Assembly (NCBI RefSeq): GCF_001975725.1
Contig: NZ_CP019434.1
Coordinates: forward strand, 1,017,041 to 1,081,040
From: Acidihalobacter ferrooxydans
Lineage (GTDB): Bacteria; Pseudomonadota; Gammaproteobacteria; DSM-5130; Acidihalobacteraceae
Direction of reading: 5' to 3'
Length of the DNA stretch: 64,000 nucleotides
Every line of letters starts with the position of its first letter. Position 1 is the stretch's first letter. Positions 1 through 9,825 of this stretch are shown piece by piece. The notes below the pieces were generated by a model. That model searched no databases. It was not told the DNA's origin and worked only from the letters and a program-made list of their open reading frames with translations. The position numbers and the translations under genes are program-made.

Positions 1-51
1 ACAGCCGTCGCGCTCATCGATAGTCCATTGAGGGGCGTCGGTATCGCTCAT
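1..51 (-). CDS. Start of the next hopanoid-operon gene (partial)
   Basis: An ATG at 51-49 overlaps the hpnA stop codon (ATGA) and opens a frame of 17 codons, beginning MSDTDAPQWT, that runs off the window. The overlap shows translational coupling to hpnA, so this is probably another hopanoid-modification gene. Too little is visible to name it. Confidence 0.5.
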   Translation of the reverse strand, partial: MSDTDAPQWTIDERDGC

Positions 52-1073
52 TTCGAGGTTTCGCTGAGATGGCTGAGGTAATAGCGGACGGCGTCGGCCA
101 GCGCCTCGGCAGCGGGACGGTGCGTGTAGCCGAGTTCGCGCTCGGCCTTGGCGCTGCTGAAAAACATCTGCTTACGGGCCAGGCGGATGCCGTCGACGGT
201 CACTTGCGGTTCCGCGCCACGGGTCAGTCGGGCCCAGGCTTCGGCAATATGGGCCACGGGCAGCACGGCAGCGTGCGGCAGGCGCAGTCGCGGTGGCTGG
301 CGTCCGGATAGTACGGCGATGTGTACGAGTATTTCGCGCAGCGTGAGATTTTCGCCGCCGAGTACGTAGCGCTCGCCGGGGCGGCCGTGTTCGAAGGCGA
401 GCCGGTGGCCGGCGGCGACATCGTCAACGTGCACGATGTTCAGGCCGGTGTCGACATAGGCCGGCATGCGTCCGGTGGCGGCGTCGCGGATCAGGCGCCC
501 GGTCGGCGTGGGTCTGATGTCGCGCGGGCCGACCGGCGTGGAGGGATTGACGATGACCGCCGGCAGGGCGTGCGTTTCGACCATGCGGGAAAGCGCTTCT
601 TCGGCCAGGTATTTGGAGCGTTTGTAATGACCGATCATGTCGGCGAGCATGACCGGGGTGGTTTCGTCGGCGGGTTGGCCGTCGCTGCGCAGTCCGAGCG
701 TGGCCACGCTGCTGGTGTAGACGATGCGCTCGACGCCAGCGCGCAGCGCGGCTTCCATGAGCAGGCGGGTGCCGTCGACATTGACGCGGTAGAGCAGGTC
801 CGGGTCGGGCGTCCACAGGCGGTAGGCGGCGGCTACGTGGAACAGCGCGTCGCAGCCGTCGAGTGCGGCGTCCAGCGAATGCACGTCGAGCAGGTCGCCG
901 GGCACGATCTCCACGGGCAGGCCGTCAAGGTTGCGTCGGTCGGAGCCCTCCCGCACCAGTACGCGCACGCGGTGACCATGGGCAAGCAGGTCGCGCGCCA
1001 CGGCGGAACCGACGAAGCCGTTTGCGCCGGTGATCAGCGTCGTGCGCGGGATGACGGCACTGTGCATGTTCAT
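48..1073 (-). CDS. hpnA: Hopanoid-associated sugar epimerase HpnA
   Basis: A 341-residue extended short-chain dehydrogenase/epimerase. The nucleotide-binding motif TGANGFVG lies near residue 15 and a YxxxK catalytic pair (YKRSK) near residue 155. The family occurs in hopanoid clusters and is linked to side-chain elaboration of C35 hopanoids in the cytoplasm. The open frame extends about 100 codons further upstream, but the start at 1073 (MNMHSAV) has a GGAG sequence 6 nt away and matches the family length. It lies 19 nt after hpnG and overlaps the following gene by ATGA, so it is part of the dxs-sqs-shc-hpnG-hpnA operon. The family is clear. The exact reaction is not defined by sequence. Confidence 0.9.
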   Translation of the reverse strand: MNMHSAVIPRTTLITGANGFVGSAVARDLLAHGHRVRVLVREGSDRRNLDGLPVEIVPGDLLDVHSLDAALDGCDALFHVAAAYRLWTPDPDLLYRVNVDGTRLLMEAALRAGVERIVYTSSVATLGLRSDGQPADETTPVMLADMIGHYKRSKYLAEEALSRMVETHALPAVIVNPSTPVGPRDIRPTPTGRLIRDAATGRMPAYVDTGLNIVHVDDVAAGHRLAFEHGRPGERYVLGGENLTLREILVHIAVLSGRQPPRLRLPHAAVLPVAHIAEAWARLTRGAEPQVTVDGIRLARKQMFFSSAKAERELGYTHRPAAEALADAVRYYLSHLSETSK

Positions 1074-1092
1074 CGCGGGCTCCGTGGCGCTC

Positions 1093-1854
1093 TCAGCATG
1101 ATTCGGCCTGCGCGATGCCGGGGGCCGGCGCTGCTGCGTGGGCGGGGGGTGCGAGATGGCCAGCCAGTGCCTGCGCCGCCAGTGGCGCGAGGGTGCGGCG
1201 CGCGGCGGCAAAGTCGCGTGCCAGCGCGCGCAGCCCCGGCAGTTCGCCGGGGTGGCGGCAGAGTCCGGCGAGCAAGCGCATGCCGCTGAGCTGGCCGTTG
1301 CCGTCGATCGCGGCGGATACGGCGGGCGGGATGTGGCCGTCGGCCGGGTCTGCGATCGCACGCACCACAAGGAACGGCAGACCATGCTGGCGTGCCCGCG
1401 CGGCCAGTGCGGCGCTTTCCATGTCGACCGCGATGGCCGGGTGGGTGGTACGTAAAGTGCGTTTGGCCTGCACGGTGGTGACCACGGCGGGGCTGTGCAG
1501 GAGATCGCCAGTGCGGATGCGGCAGTGCCCTTCGACCATGCTTTGCACCTGCGCGCGCCAGCGGGCGTCGGTGGCGAAGCTGTCGTCCGCGCGGATGACG
1601 CGATGCGGCAGCAGCAGGTCGCCCGCAGCCAGATCCGGCGCCAGCGCGCCGGCCGTGCCCCAACTGATCAGCGCCAGCGCGCCGGCCGCGTCGAGCAGGC
1701 GCTCGGCGGCGGCGGTGGCGGCGTCCGCGCCGATGCCGGAGCGGACGATCCAGAGGTGTTCGTTGAGCTGACGCGGCGTGCCGGGTGGCGGTAAACGGCG
1801 AGCGAACATGCGCAGTTCGTCGGCGGTCGCGGCGATGAGGCCGATGGCATTCAT
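1093..1854 (-). CDS. hpnG: Hopanoid-associated nucleoside phosphorylase HpnG
   Basis: A 253-residue member of the nucleoside phosphorylase/MTA-SAH nucleosidase fold. Visible are a glycine-rich phosphate-site segment (SWGTAGAL, about residue 80) and the typical VDMESAA motif (about residue 145) that binds ribose. In the hopanoid pathway HpnG removes adenine from adenosylhopane, the HpnH product, giving a ribosyl or phosphoribosyl hopane. The start at 1854 overlaps the shc stop (ATGA), indicating coupled translation. The nearby hpnH supplies the substrate, which supports the assignment over a general MTA nucleosidase. Confidence 0.88.
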   Translation of the reverse strand: MNAIGLIAATADELRMFARRLPPPGTPRQLNEHLWIVRSGIGADAATAAAERLLDAAGALALISWGTAGALAPDLAAGDLLLPHRVIRADDSFATDARWRAQVQSMVEGHCRIRTGDLLHSPAVVTTVQAKRTLRTTHPAIAVDMESAALAARARQHGLPFLVVRAIADPADGHIPPAVSAAIDGNGQLSGMRLLAGLCRHPGELPGLRALARDFAAARRTLAPLAAQALAGHLAPPAHAAAPAPGIAQAESC

Positions 1855-3851
1855 GCGGCGCTGCCGGTCAGGGTGCGGTAGCGCGCCAGCGCCCACAGCG
1901 GGAAGTATTTGCTGTAGCCGTGATACTTGAGATAGAACACACGCGGGAAGCCGGGTGCGGAGAACTGTGGTTCGTGCCAGAGTCCTTCTGTGTCCTGCGT
2001 GGCGAGCAGGTGGTCGATGCCGCGGCGCGCTTCCGGCGCGTGTGCTTCGCCGGCCGCCATCAGGCCGAGCAGCGCCCAGGCGGTGTGAAACGAGGTGCTG
2101 GCGTCAGCCTGCCCGCGCAGTTCGGGTTCGAAATAGCTGAGGTTGGTCTCGCCCCAGCCGCCGTCGGCGCGCTGGGCGCGCTTGAGCCAGGCTACGGCGC
2201 GGCGGATCGCGGGGTGCTGTGGATCCACGCCGCAGACTTCCAGCGCGGCGAGCACGGACCAGGTGCCGTAGATGTAGTTGGTCCCCCAGCGGCCGAACCA
2301 GGCGCCGTCTTCTTCCTGTTGCGCATAGAGGTATTCGAGTACGCGCGATAGCGGCTCGCGGTAGGCCGGGTTTTCACGCGAGGCGTAATTGAGCAGGATG
2401 GCGCAGCGCGCCGAGACGTCGGCGGTGGGCGGGTCGAGCAGGGCGCCGTGGTCGGCGAAGGGGATTTCGTTGAGGTAGTCGTGCGTGTTGTCGGCATCGA
2501 AGGCGCCGTAGCCGCCGTTGCTCGATTGCATGCCGGCGACCCAGCGCGCGGCGCGCTCGCGCGCTTCGGTGTAGCGGGCGTCAGCACTACGGTACATGGC
2601 CCAGCCGACCGCGCCGGTATCGTCGAGATCAGGGTAGTAATCGTTGCGGAACTGGAAGGCCCAGCCGCCGCCGGGCAGGGTGGGATGTTGCTCGCGCCAG
2701 TCGCCGGGCGCGTCGAGCAGTTGTTCGCCGGCCAGCCACTGCAGGGCGCGTTCGGCTGCGTCGATGGCGCGTGCCTGGCCGGTTTCCTGTAGTGCGAGGG
2801 CGGCCAGCACGGAGTCCCAGACGGGCGAGACACAGGGCTGGCAGTAGGCTTCGTCGGCGTGCTCGATCAACAGTTTGTCGATGGCTTCGCGGGCGGTGCG
2901 CCGGTAGGGGTGATCGGCGGGGTAGCCGAGGCAGTCCAGCGCTTCGTAGGCGTTGACCATCGCCGGGAAAATTGCGCCGAGTCCGCCGTGGCCGTTGAGG
3001 CGGGCGGTGAACCAGGCTTCGCCGCGCGCGATGGCACGGCGGCGCAGCCAGCGCGGGATGAAGCGCTCGGCGCGGCGGCCCACGGCGTCCAGCCGGATCA
3101 ATACCCGGTTGGCGGCCGAACGCACGGGGAAATAGTCGGTTTCTTCCTCAGGCGCGGTGATGAAAAGTTCGCGCACGCCGATGCCGTGCGGGTTGCGCGC
3201 CATGCGCTTGAGCGAGCAGAGGATCAGCAGCGGGACCATGACGGTGCGCGACCAGTAGGCGACCTTGCTGAGATGGAAGGCGAACCACCTCGGGAATAGC
3301 ATGACCTCGATGGGCGTGAACGGCACGGCGCGCCAGGGCACCTGGCCGAACTGGGCCAGCGCGATGCGGGTGAATACGTTGGCGCGCGCCGCACCTCCGG
3401 CAGCGAGCACGCAGTCGCGGGCGCGGCGCATGTGGGGCGCGTCGGGCAAGTCGCCGGCCAGCTTGAGGGCGTAGTAGGCCTTGACCGTGCAGCTGATGTC
3501 GGCCGGGCCGCCCTCGAACAGCGGCCAGCCACCGTCCTCGTTCTGGTGGCGACGCAGATAACGCGCCATGCGCTCTTGCAGCGGCGCGTCGATTTCGTCC
3601 ATGAAATGCATCATGAGTATGTATTCGGCGGGAATGGTGCAGTCCGCTTCGAGTTCGTAGCACCAGTAGCCGTCGGCGTGCTGATCGTGTGTCAGTGCGC
3701 TGATCGCGCGTTCAAGGCCGTGTTCGAGCGCGGTGTCGTTGTTGACTCGCGCCGTGGCGTCGTCCCCTTCAGTGGCGAAGTCGGAGCGCAGCCCTGTCCA
3801 TTCGTACGGTTTTTCCAGGCTGATTTCTGTCGCGATGGGTTCGGACTTCAT
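1851..3851 (-). CDS. shc: Squalene-hopene cyclase
   Basis: A 666-residue membrane-associated triterpene cyclase that folds squalene into hopene or hopanol. The catalytic acid motif DxDD is present as DLDDTG near residue 405. Several QW-type repeats are visible, for example QNEDGGWPLF and RADGGWGE. Length fits the family (about 630-720). Two in-frame ATGs exist. The second, at 3851 (MKSEPIA), has AGAGG at a 6-nt spacing, whereas the first (3857) abuts the Shine-Dalgarno, so 3851 is preferred. It lies 73 nt downstream of squalene synthase, its substrate supplier, and overlaps hpnG. Confidence 0.95.
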   Translation of the reverse strand: MKSEPIATEISLEKPYEWTGLRSDFATEGDDATARVNNDTALEHGLERAISALTHDQHADGYWCYELEADCTIPAEYILMMHFMDEIDAPLQERMARYLRRHQNEDGGWPLFEGGPADISCTVKAYYALKLAGDLPDAPHMRRARDCVLAAGGAARANVFTRIALAQFGQVPWRAVPFTPIEVMLFPRWFAFHLSKVAYWSRTVMVPLLILCSLKRMARNPHGIGVRELFITAPEEETDYFPVRSAANRVLIRLDAVGRRAERFIPRWLRRRAIARGEAWFTARLNGHGGLGAIFPAMVNAYEALDCLGYPADHPYRRTAREAIDKLLIEHADEAYCQPCVSPVWDSVLAALALQETGQARAIDAAERALQWLAGEQLLDAPGDWREQHPTLPGGGWAFQFRNDYYPDLDDTGAVGWAMYRSADARYTEARERAARWVAGMQSSNGGYGAFDADNTHDYLNEIPFADHGALLDPPTADVSARCAILLNYASRENPAYREPLSRVLEYLYAQQEEDGAWFGRWGTNYIYGTWSVLAALEVCGVDPQHPAIRRAVAWLKRAQRADGGWGETNLSYFEPELRGQADASTSFHTAWALLGLMAAGEAHAPEARRGIDHLLATQDTEGLWHEPQFSAPGFPRVFYLKYHGYSKYFPLWALARYRTLTGSAA

Positions 3852-3924
3852 AAACATCCTCTGTCTGAAGTGCGTCCGTGGGTGAATGCGTGTGCCGCGT
3901 GATGTGCCCTGTTCGGTTCTATCC

Positions 3925-4989
3925 TCAACTCAGTGTGGAGAAGCTGTCGCGGATTTGGGGACGCGGCGGGGGCAGGCCCCGCGCGGCCAGGCCGAACAGC
4001 AATTTCAGCGCGCTGTCGCGGGTGGCGGTCAGGCGCAGGGCCGCGACGGTGAGGCGTACGCTGCGACGCGAAATCTTGACTTCATCGCCGGCGCGGAAAT
4101 CGCGGTGTTCGTTGATGCGGCGCAGGGTAAGCACGGCCATGCCGATCGCCCACAGGCAGAAGTTGCGGATGCCGGCTTCCTGACGCGGAATGGCCAGGGT
4201 GTAGTCGAGCGCGTCGCGCAGGTGGCGGTGGGCCACGCCGATCAGTTCTTCCAGGCCTGCACCAATGGCGTCCTTGCGGGCGTTTTCGAGATCGCCGAGA
4301 TCGACGCCGGTAGGCGCGAAAGTCGTGCGCGGTAGCCAGCATACACCGCGGCTGCGGTCTTCCCAGATGTCTTTGAGAATGTTGGTCATCTGCAACCCCT
4401 GGCCGAAGGAGACAGCGAGCCGCATTAGCGTTTCGCGCTGGCGGGCAATCTCGGGCGAGTGGTCGCAGAACAGCTCGGTGAGCATTTCGCCGACCACGCC
4501 GGCGACGTAGTAGCAATAGCGGTCGAGCGCGGGCTGGTCGCTGAGGCCGGCGAGGCCGGCCGTGGCCTGAAACTGGGCCATGCCTTCGGCCATGATGCGC
4601 ACGCAGCGTTCGATGGCGAGTTGCTGGGCGGGGCGGTAGCCGCGGGTGATGGCGAGGACGCGCGGCATCTGGCGCATGAGTTCGCGCTCGGCCGGCAGCG
4701 TGCTGTCCGACAGCAGCGGTGTGATTTGCGCAGCCAGCGCAACCGGGTCTTCCCGATCACCGACCGCAGCGGCGAAGCGCGAGCAGTAGTCCCGTTTCTG
4801 GTCAAGGGAGAGCGCCGGTTCGTCTTCGATGGTATCGACGAGGCGACACAGCAGATAGGCATTGGCTACCACGCCGCGCAGGCTGTCCGGCAATTGCGGA
4901 ATGGTCAGCGCGAAGGTGCGCGAAACGCCGACCAGCAGGGTGTTTTGCTGTTCGGCACTGAGGGCGGTGACGGTTGCTGCGCTCATCAT
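3925..4989 (-). CDS. Squalene synthase (farnesyl-diphosphate farnesyltransferase type)
   Basis: A 354-residue trans-isoprenyl diphosphate synthase. The two aspartate-rich regions appear as [10 protein letters not shown] (about residue 50) and [12 protein letters not shown] (about residue 205). The segments [13 protein letters not shown] and [12 protein letters not shown] resemble the one-enzyme squalene synthases of eukaryotes and Methylococcus rather than the bacterial HpnC/HpnD pair. It would condense two farnesyl diphosphates to squalene with NADPH. The start at 4989 overlaps the dxs stop. A second ATG follows directly at 4986. No HpnC or HpnE homologue is visible in the window, consistent with a one-step route. 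Phytoene synthase is the main alternative. Confidence 0.85.
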   Translation of the reverse strand: MMSAATVTALSAEQQNTLLVGVSRTFALTIPQLPDSLRGVVANAYLLCRLVDTIEDEPALSLDQKRDYCSRFAAAVGDREDPVALAAQITPLLSDSTLPAERELMRQMPRVLAITRGYRPAQQLAIERCVRIMAEGMAQFQATAGLAGLSDQPALDRYCYYVAGVVGEMLTELFCDHSPEIARQRETLMRLAVSFGQGLQMTNILKDIWEDRSRGVCWLPRTTFAPTGVDLGDLENARKDAIGAGLEELIGVAHRHLRDALDYTLAIPRQEAGIRNFCLWAIGMAVLTLRRINEHRDFRAGDEVKISRRSVRLTVAALRLTATRDSALKLLFGLAARGLPPPRPQIRDSFSTLS

Positions 4990-6839
4990 CGGCCGGCCTC
5001 GACCACTGTCTGCACACTGCGCAGGTGTGGCGGCAGGCGCATCTGCACGGCGCGCACAATGCCTTCGGCGTGCAGCCCGCATTCGGCAAGCAGTTCGCTG
5101 CGCGTGCCGTGTTCGACGAAGCGCGGCGGCAGACCGAGGTTGGCAGTGGGCACGTTCACGCCGTGCGCGGCCAGCATTTCGTTGACCGCGCTGCCGGCGC
5201 CGCCGGCGATGGCGTTGTCTTCGAGGGTGACGAGCAGTTCGTGGTTTTCGGCCGCATCGAGCACGGCCTGCTCGTCGAGCGGGCAGACGAAGCGCATGTC
5301 GATCAGGGTGGCGTTCAGCGCGTCGGCCGCTACGGCCGCTTCACGCAGCAAGATGCCGAAGACGAGCAGCGCCACGACCTCGCCTTGTCGGCGCAATGCG
5401 GACTTGCCAATGGGCAGCGGCTGTAGCCCGCGATCCAGAGCGCCGCCGATGCCGGCGTCGCGCGGGTAACGGATGGCGGCCGGGCCGGGGTGCGCGTAGC
5501 CGGTGCACAGCAGCCGCCGGGCCTCGTGCTCGTCGCTTGGGGTCATCAGAAGCATGTCGGGGATGCAGCGCAGGTAGCTCAGATCATAGGCGCCGGCGTG
5601 GGTCGGGCCGTCCGGGCCGACCAGCCCGGCGCGGTCGATGGCGAAGGTAACGTCCAGGCTCTGCAGTGCGACGTCGTGAATCAGTTGATCGTAGGCGCGC
5701 TGGAGAAAGGTCGAGTAGATCGCCACCACCGGTTTCATGCCCTCGCAGGCCAGTCCGGCGGCGAGCGTGACGGCGTGCTGCTCGGCGATGCCGGCATCGA
5801 AGTAGCGTGCCGGGAAGCGTTCGGCGAATTCAACCAGACCGGAACCTTCGCGCATGGCCGGCGTGACGGCGACGAGGCGCGGATCGCGCGCGGCCATGTC
5901 GCACAGCCAGCGGCCGAAAACCTGTGTGTAGCTGGGTGGCTTGTCTGGCGCGGGCGGGGCGCTGCGCAAGCCGTGCTGCGGGTCGAATGGGCGCACGCCG
6001 TGATAGCCCACCGGATCCGCTTCGGCGGGCGCGTAGCCTCTGCCCTTGCGCGTGACGACGTGCAGCAGCCGCGGACCGCGACCTTCGCGCAGCGTGCGCA
6101 GGGCGTCGACCAGCGCCGGCAGATCGTGACCGTCGACCGGGCCGGCGTAAGCAATGCCGAATTCGGCAAACAGATCGTGCGGACAGTCGCCGGCGTCCGC
6201 GTCGCGGCCGCAAAGCCGACCAAGGTGGCGAGCCAGTCCGCCGACGTTGGGCGAGATCGACATGGCGTTGTCGTTGAGCACCACCGGCAGGTCAGCCTGC
6301 AACTGGCCGGCGTGGTTGAGCGCTTCGAGCGCCATGCCGGCGGTCAGCGCGCCGTCGCCGATGACCGCGACGACCTCGCGATCCTCTCCAGCCCCGCGGG
6401 CGCCGAGCAGCATGCCGAGCGCGGCGCTGATCGAGGTTCCGGCATGCGCCACGCCGAAGCTGTCGCAGTGGCTCTCGTCGCGCCGCGGGAACCCGGACAG
6501 GCCGTGCCGCTGGCGGATCGTGGCCATGCGTTCGCGCCGGCCGGTCAGCATTTTGTGCGGGTAGGTCTGATGACCGACATCCCAGACCAGGCGGTCGTGC
6601 GGTGTGTCGAATACGTAGTGCAGGGCGACGGTCAGTTCGACGACGCCGAGGCCGGCCGCGAAGTGACCGCCGGTCTCGGCGACAGTCTCGATCAGGCAGG
6701 CGCGCAATTCATCCGCGAGAGCGGGTAGCTGCCCGGCGGAGAGTTTGCGCAGATCGGCGGGCTGATTGATCCTGTCGAGCAAGGAGTAGCCCGTGGTTGT
6801 TGTTGTCGTTGCGTTTTCACGCATCATGTTTTTTGTCAT
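4986..6839 (-). CDS. dxs: 1-deoxy-D-xylulose-5-phosphate synthase
   Basis: A 617-residue thiamine-diphosphate enzyme joining pyruvate and glyceraldehyde 3-phosphate, the first step of the MEP isoprenoid pathway. Visible are [10 protein letters not shown] (about residue 75), the ThDP/Mg motif starting GDGALTAG (about residue 150) and the transketolase-like second half containing [12 protein letters not shown]. The frame is open further upstream, but the start at 6839 (MTKNMM) has GGGAGG 9 nt away and gives the standard length. It heads the hopanoid operon and overlaps squalene synthase, so isoprenoid precursor supply is coupled to hopanoid demand. Whether a second dxs exists elsewhere cannot be seen. 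Confidence 0.95.
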   Translation of the reverse strand: MTKNMMRENATTTTTTGYSLLDRINQPADLRKLSAGQLPALADELRACLIETVAETGGHFAAGLGVVELTVALHYVFDTPHDRLVWDVGHQTYPHKMLTGRRERMATIRQRHGLSGFPRRDESHCDSFGVAHAGTSISAALGMLLGARGAGEDREVVAVIGDGALTAGMALEALNHAGQLQADLPVVLNDNAMSISPNVGGLARHLGRLCGRDADAGDCPHDLFAEFGIAYAGPVDGHDLPALVDALRTLREGRGPRLLHVVTRKGRGYAPAEADPVGYHGVRPFDPQHGLRSAPPAPDKPPSYTQVFGRWLCDMAARDPRLVAVTPAMREGSGLVEFAERFPARYFDAGIAEQHAVTLAAGLACEGMKPVVAIYSTFLQRAYDQLIHDVALQSLDVTFAIDRAGLVGPDGPTHAGAYDLSYLRCIPDMLLMTPSDEHEARRLLCTGYAHPGPAAIRYPRDAGIGGALDRGLQPLPIGKSALRRQGEVVALLVFGILLREAAVAADALNATLIDMRFVCPLDEQAVLDAAENHELLVTLEDNAIAGGAGSAVNEMLAAHGVNVPTANLGLPPRFVEHGTRSELLAECGLHAEGIVRAVQMRLPPHLRSVQTVVEAGR

Positions 6840-7209
6840 TAATGTGCGCCTCCCGATGCGAGAAACGGTCGTCAAGTGATGACCGCCCTTTATGCATGTG
6901 ACAATTTTTGAGGTGTTCCGTTCAATCACGCCCGGACGATATAAAAATTTTGAACTGCCGCTTCTCAATTGAGTCTATATGTTCAATAAATGGCAAAGTT
7001 GAGTCGAAGTTTATCGCAAGTTCACACGCTATCCCGGTTACTTGGGTTACTTGGGTTACATGCGCATTCGCGTATCCGTGCTACAAATACCCTGTCCGAC
7101 AGGGTTTTCAAGTATATGGCAGCATCTCATACTATGGCCGTGTAATCGTGTCCGGGGTGTTCGAATGGCTGCATCAAGCCAGCAACATAAAAATGCAAGG
7201 AGGGCAGGA
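6840..7209. promoter_or_regulatory. Divergent control region between dxs and ispH
   Basis: This 370-bp AT-richer stretch separates the minus-strand dxs operon from plus-strand ispH-hpnH and must hold both promoters. No confident -35/-10 pair stands out. Three adjacent copies of a 9-bp unit (GGTTACTTG twice, then GGTTACATG) lie at 7036-7062. They could be operator half-sites or a simple repeat. Confidence 0.45.
7036..7062. repeat. 9-bp direct repeat, three copies
   Basis: GGTTACTTG at 7036-7044 and 7045-7053 is followed by GGTTACATG at 7054-7062. The repeat lies in the divergent regulatory region, about 150 bp upstream of the ispH start. Function unknown. Confidence 0.7.
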
Positions 7210-8199
7210 ATGGAAGTAGTACTCGCCAATCCACGCGGATTTTGTGCCGGGGTGATCCGGGCGGTCGAGATCGTCGAACGTGCGCTGGATGCCTACGGCG
7301 CGCCGGTCTACGTTGTCCACGAAATCGTGCATAACGAACATGTGGTCAAAGGTCTGCGTGAACGCGGCGCGGTGTTTGTCGATCATGTCGCTGAGGTGCC
7401 CGACGGCGCCACTATGATATTCAGCGCGCATGGCGTGGCCGCTGCGGTGTCCAAACACGCGCAAAGCCGGGATTTGCGCGTGATCGACGCGACCTGCCCG
7501 CTGGTGACCAAGGTGCATGTGGAAGTCGCGCAGCACGCGAAGCAAGGTCGTGAAGTGGTGCTCATCGGGCATGCCGGACATCCGGAAGTGATCGGGACGA
7601 TGGGCCAGTATGATACGGCCGACGGCGGCGCGATCTACCTGGTCGAGACGGTCGAGGACGCGGAAAAACTGGCGGTGTGCGATCCTTCGCGACTGGCCTA
7701 TGTGACCCAGACCACGCTCTCGCTCGACGATGCCCGTCAGATCACGGAAGTGTTGCAGCGGCGTTTTCCGGCGATCCGCGCGCCGCGCCGCGACGATATC
7801 TGCTATGCCACCCAGAATCGCCAGGTCGCCGTGCGCGAACTGAGCCGCGACATCGACGTGTTGCTGGTCATCGGTGCTCCGAACAGTTCAAATTCCAATC
7901 GTCTGCGCGAGGTTGGCGAACAGATGGGCGTACCCTCGTACCTGGTGCCGAGCGCCGCCGAATTGGACCCTGCCTGGGTGGCGGACGCCGCGCGCGTCGG
8001 CGTCACCGCCGGTGCGTCCGCGCCTGCGGTGCTCGTCAAAGGCGTGCTGGAGGCGTTGAGCCGGCTCGGCGTGGAGGATGTGCGCGAAATGGACGCCGAG
8101 CATGAAACGGTGACCTTCAATCTGCCGCAAACGCTGCTGCGCGATCTGCGCGCGGCGGAGCGCGCGGAAAATTCAGTCTCACAACAAGAGAGGGTATGA
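7210..8199 (+). CDS. ispH: 4-hydroxy-3-methylbut-2-enyl diphosphate reductase
   Basis: A 329-residue iron-sulfur reductase for the last step of the MEP pathway, giving IPP and DMAPP. The three cluster cysteines are visible in GFCAGV (C12), DATCPLV (about C96) and [11 protein letters not shown] (about C197). The start at 7210 has AAGGAGG 6 nt upstream. The longer open frame has no better signal. It is followed after one base by hpnH, so the pair forms a small operon opposite dxs. Together dxs and ispH bracket the MEP pathway next to hopanoid genes. Confidence 0.95.
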   Translation: MEVVLANPRGFCAGVIRAVEIVERALDAYGAPVYVVHEIVHNEHVVKGLRERGAVFVDHVAEVPDGATMIFSAHGVAAAVSKHAQSRDLRVIDATCPLVTKVHVEVAQHAKQGREVVLIGHAGHPEVIGTMGQYDTADGGAIYLVETVEDAEKLAVCDPSRLAYVTQTTLSLDDARQITEVLQRRFPAIRAPRRDDICYATQNRQVAVRELSRDIDVLLVIGAPNSSNSNRLREVGEQMGVPSYLVPSAAELDPAWVADAARVGVTAGASAPAVLVKGVLEALSRLGVEDVREMDAEHETVTFNLPQTLLRDLRAAERAENSVSQQERV

Positions 8200-8200
8200 C

Positions 8201-9319
8201 ATGGGCGTTCCCATTCGTCAGCAATACCAGATAGCCCGTTACATCATCGGGCGTAAATTGGCGCGCGCTGAACGCTACCCGCTCGTGCTGATGCTCGAGC
8301 CGCTGTTCCGCTGCAATCTCGCCTGCGCGGGTTGCGGCAAGATCGACTATCCCGACGACGTGCTCAACCAGCGCCTGAGCGTGGAGGATTGCCTCGGGGC
8401 GGTCGACGAATGCGGCGCGCCGGTGGTGTCAATCGCTGGCGGCGAGCCGTTGCTGCACAAGGAAATGCCGCAGATCGTGCAAGGCATGATCGAACGGCGC
8501 AAGTTCGTCTATCTGTGCACCAACGCGCTGCTGCTCAAGAAACGTCTCAAGGACTACGAGCCTTCGCCGTATCTGACGTTTTCGATCCATCTCGACGGCA
8601 ACCGTCGCCGCCATGACGATTCGGTGTGCCAGCCGGGCGTGTTCGACCGTGTCGTGCCGGTAATTCGGGAAGTGGTTGAGCGGGGTTTTCGTGTGACCGT
8701 GAACTGCACGCTCTTCCAGGGCGAATCGCCGGATGAGATCGCCGAGTTCTTTGATTTCGTCACGGATCTGGGTGTCGAGGGCATCACGGTATCGCCCGGG
8801 TTCAGTTACGAACATGCGCCGCGGCAGGATCTGTTTCTGCAGCGTAAGCAGACCAAGCAATTGTTCCGCGATGTGTTCAAGCATGGCGCGAAAAAATGGC
8901 CACTCAATCATTCCTCGCTCTACCTGGATTTTCTTGCCGGCAATCAGAGCTACGGTTGCACGCCCTGGGGCAACCCGACGCGCAACGTGTTCGGCTGGCA
9001 GCGGCCTTGTTATCTGCTCGTGGATGAAGGCTACGCCGCCAGTTTCGATGAGTTGATGAACGACACCGACTGGTCGGCATACGGGACGGGTAACAACGCC
9101 AAATGCGCCAACTGCATGGCGCACTGCGGCTTTGAGCCGACTTCGGTGAATGATGCAGTGGCGCACCCGCTGAAGGCTCTGATGACCTCGCTGCGCGGAC
9201 CCCGTACCACGGGCAGCATGGCGGCCGACCCGGCGACCGATGGTCCGGTGCAGTCGGGCATGGTGATTCCGATAAAGGCCGCGGTTGAGGCGCCGGAAAG
9301 CCGCCGCAAGACCGGGTGA
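8201..9319 (+). CDS. hpnH: Adenosylhopane synthase, radical SAM protein HpnH
   Basis: A 372-residue radical SAM enzyme. The CX3CX2C cluster motif is at C38, C42 and C45, and the SAM-contacting GGEP motif (IAGGEPL) follows near residue 85. A C-terminal cysteine set (CANCMAHCGFEP) could bind a further cluster or form a structural site, as in this SPASM-like family. HpnH adds a 5'-deoxyadenosyl group to hopene, the first step to extended hopanoids. HpnG across the divergent promoter acts on its product. It is translated one base after the ispH stop, with a GAGAGGG site inside the ispH end. Confidence 0.93.
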   Translation: MGVPIRQQYQIARYIIGRKLARAERYPLVLMLEPLFRCNLACAGCGKIDYPDDVLNQRLSVEDCLGAVDECGAPVVSIAGGEPLLHKEMPQIVQGMIERRKFVYLCTNALLLKKRLKDYEPSPYLTFSIHLDGNRRRHDDSVCQPGVFDRVVPVIREVVERGFRVTVNCTLFQGESPDEIAEFFDFVTDLGVEGITVSPGFSYEHAPRQDLFLQRKQTKQLFRDVFKHGAKKWPLNHSSLYLDFLAGNQSYGCTPWGNPTRNVFGWQRPCYLLVDEGYAASFDELMNDTDWSAYGTGNNAKCANCMAHCGFEPTSVNDAVAHPLKALMTSLRGPRTTGSMAADPATDGPVQSGMVIPIKAAVEAPESRRKTG

Positions 9320-9462
9320 TGCCCGGATAGTGTGCAAATTGACGCCGAGATCGCGCTCTGCGGTCATCACCTAAACGGCGCTCGTCCGGGATGCCTTCGT
9401 GAAATCCCTATCCGGATGTACTATCTGCAAAAAATCGCGAAACATGCGGACCGCAGACAGTG

Positions 9463-9494
9463 CGCAGCAGGCTATGACAAAAAACCTGCTGCGC
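9463..9494. repeat. Inverted repeat downstream of hpnH
   Basis: GCGCAGCAGG (9463-9472) and CCTGCTGCGC (9485-9494) form a perfect 10-bp stem with a 12-nt loop. The loop contains an A-run, and no T-run follows on the plus strand. It may act as a weak terminator or transcript stabiliser between hpnH and the convergent operon. The rest of 9320-9591 shows no gene. Confidence 0.55.
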
Positions 9495-9591
9495 GCTGAC
9501 GCCCGTTGGTAACAGAAACGATGCGCCGCGCATGAACGTGCGGGCCTGCAAGCTGTTTTCTGACCGATTATCCGATTTATCGACGCGAACG

Positions 9592-9825
9592 TTATCGGCG
9601 CGAACGCGGCGCAATTGTTAGCGCGGCGGCGATGCGATGCGCGAACCAGTGGCGCAGGGCACTGCTGCCGCCCGCCGCGAGCCCGAGCAGAAAGGCATCG
9701 ACGAGCGGCCGCTGTGCCGGTTCCAGCAGACGCAACGGCCAGGGTTCGCGGTGTGCGACACGGCGCAGCCGCTGTCGGGCTGCGGCCAGGTTTTCGGCTT
9801 TCAGCGCATCAGGCGACGTACCCAT
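9592..9825 (-). CDS. Small basic protein, YqjK-like
   Basis: A 77-residue protein rich in arginine and alanine with a short hydrophobic stretch (VDAFLLGLAAGG). Its start at 9825 (MGTSPDALK) lies inside the end of the YqjE-like gene, overlapping by 25 nt. Position after a DUF883 gene and a YqjE-like gene matches the yqjD-yqjE-yqjK arrangement of enterobacteria, though sequence similarity is only suggestive. Function is unknown. Confidence 0.55.
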   Translation of the reverse strand: MGTSPDALKAENLAAARQRLRRVAHREPWPLRLLEPAQRPLVDAFLLGLAAGGSSALRHWFAHRIAAALTIAPRSRR

